NCBI RefSeq assembly: GCF_019048525.1
Contig: NZ_CP077369.1
Location: 1,922,001 to 1,986,000 of the forward strand
Length of the DNA stretch: 64,000 bases
Source of the DNA: Acinetobacter lwoffii
GTDB lineage: Bacteria > Pseudomonadota > Gammaproteobacteria > Pseudomonadales > Moraxellaceae
Direction: 5' to 3'
The notes beneath the pieces are model-generated. The model saw only the letters and a list, made by a program, of their open reading frames with translations. It searched no databases and had not been told where the DNA came from. Each line of letters starts with the position of its first letter. Position 1 is the stretch's first letter. Both the position numbers and the translations under genes were made by a program. This document shows, piece after piece, positions 63,785 to 64,000 of this stretch.

Positions 63785-64000
63785 TTATAAATATTCCTTC
63801 GATTATATTATATTTGACTGGATTTTTTCTTGCTATTTCATACATCTCTATAATGTCTTTAGTTAAATATAAGCATTGTTGTAAATTTTTTTGAAATGCT
63901 TCAATCTGTGATATTACATAATTTGCACTTGTGTACCACCATTTTAAATGTTTTTTTATGTCTTTTTGGTTGTAAGATGTCTCTTCAAAAAAGTATTTAA
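63771..64000 (-). CDS. C-terminal end of the upstream gene of the recombinase operon (5' partial)
   Basis: Minus-strand open frame from the window edge to a TAA at 63771-63773: KYFFEETSYNQKDIKKHLKW through SQIEAFQKNLQQCLYLTKDI to a GIFINDSK end, at least 75 residues. It overlaps the 741-residue recombinase start by 14 bases, showing co-translation. Helical; no recognised motif in the visible part. It may be the first recombinase of the set. Confidence 0.65.
   Translation of the reverse strand, partial: KYFFEETSYNQKDIKKHLKWWYTSANYVISQIEAFQKNLQQCLYLTKDIIEMYEIARKNPVKYNIIEGIFINDSK

Overview
The window looks like a chromosome segment of an Acinetobacter-type gammaproteobacterium. The evidence is the AT-rich coding style, an extended UmuD-like protein (UmuDAb type) next to UmuC, a glnA gene behind a sigma-54-like promoter, a ubiC-ubiA pair, and abundant IS3- and IS30-family elements. 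No rRNA, tRNA or CRISPR array was recognised.

Region 1 (about 1-25.8 kb) is the late half of a tailed, tape-measure-bearing prophage, cut by the left window edge. Its order is: MuF-like head protein, protease/scaffold, decoration protein, major capsid protein, head-tail connectors, tail tube, a patch of small accessory genes, tail chaperone, tape measure, a series of tail-tip proteins, holin, membrane-anchored amidase, umuDC and a tyrosine integrase. Hairpin terminators lie between many of the late genes, so full late expression probably needs read-through or antitermination. The patch at 6.5-9.4 kb holds two related one-helix microproteins, two proteins sharing a C-terminal domain, and a secreted small protein on the opposite strand.

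Region 2 (about 25.8-33 kb) is host chromosome: glnA with a sigma-54 promoter and NtrC-like upstream sites, a small conserved gene, ubiC, ubiA, a small membrane protein and a diaminopimelate dehydrogenase gene. Degenerate duplicate sequence flanks the dehydrogenase. A divergent regulator pair around a perfect palindrome closes this region.

Region 3 (about 33-52.5 kb) is a defence island. One long operon carries a Cas2-like small protein, a half-length HsdS, HsdM, a full HsdS, a PUA/EVE-like plus NucS-like nuclease, a two-gene CBASS-type module (CD-NTase with AGS-C sensor, and a SLATT membrane effector), HsdR and an M48/YgjP-like metallopeptidase. The CBASS pair therefore sits inside the type I restriction-modification operon. 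A very large DUF4011-type helicase/nuclease gene follows. It is split by an IS3-family element with a 3-bp GAA target duplication, and removing the element restores a 1793-codon frame. A small downstream gene is cut by an IS30 copy.

Region 4 (about 51.4-64 kb) is a mobile-element zone: three nearly identical 1087-bp IS30-family copies, another DDE-transposase IS, IS3 elements, a secreted alkylsulfatase lying between two IS30 copies, and a minus-strand operon of recombinase genes that runs off the right edge. The largest recombinase gene is interrupted twice (IS3, TSD AAT; IS30, TSD CTA on the coding strand). Removing both restores one 741-codon tyrosine recombinase. Its operon layout (large recombinase, small coiled-coil protein, second recombinase, overlapping starts) resembles Tn554-type or gamma-mobile-trio machinery, and may be what mobilised the defence island.
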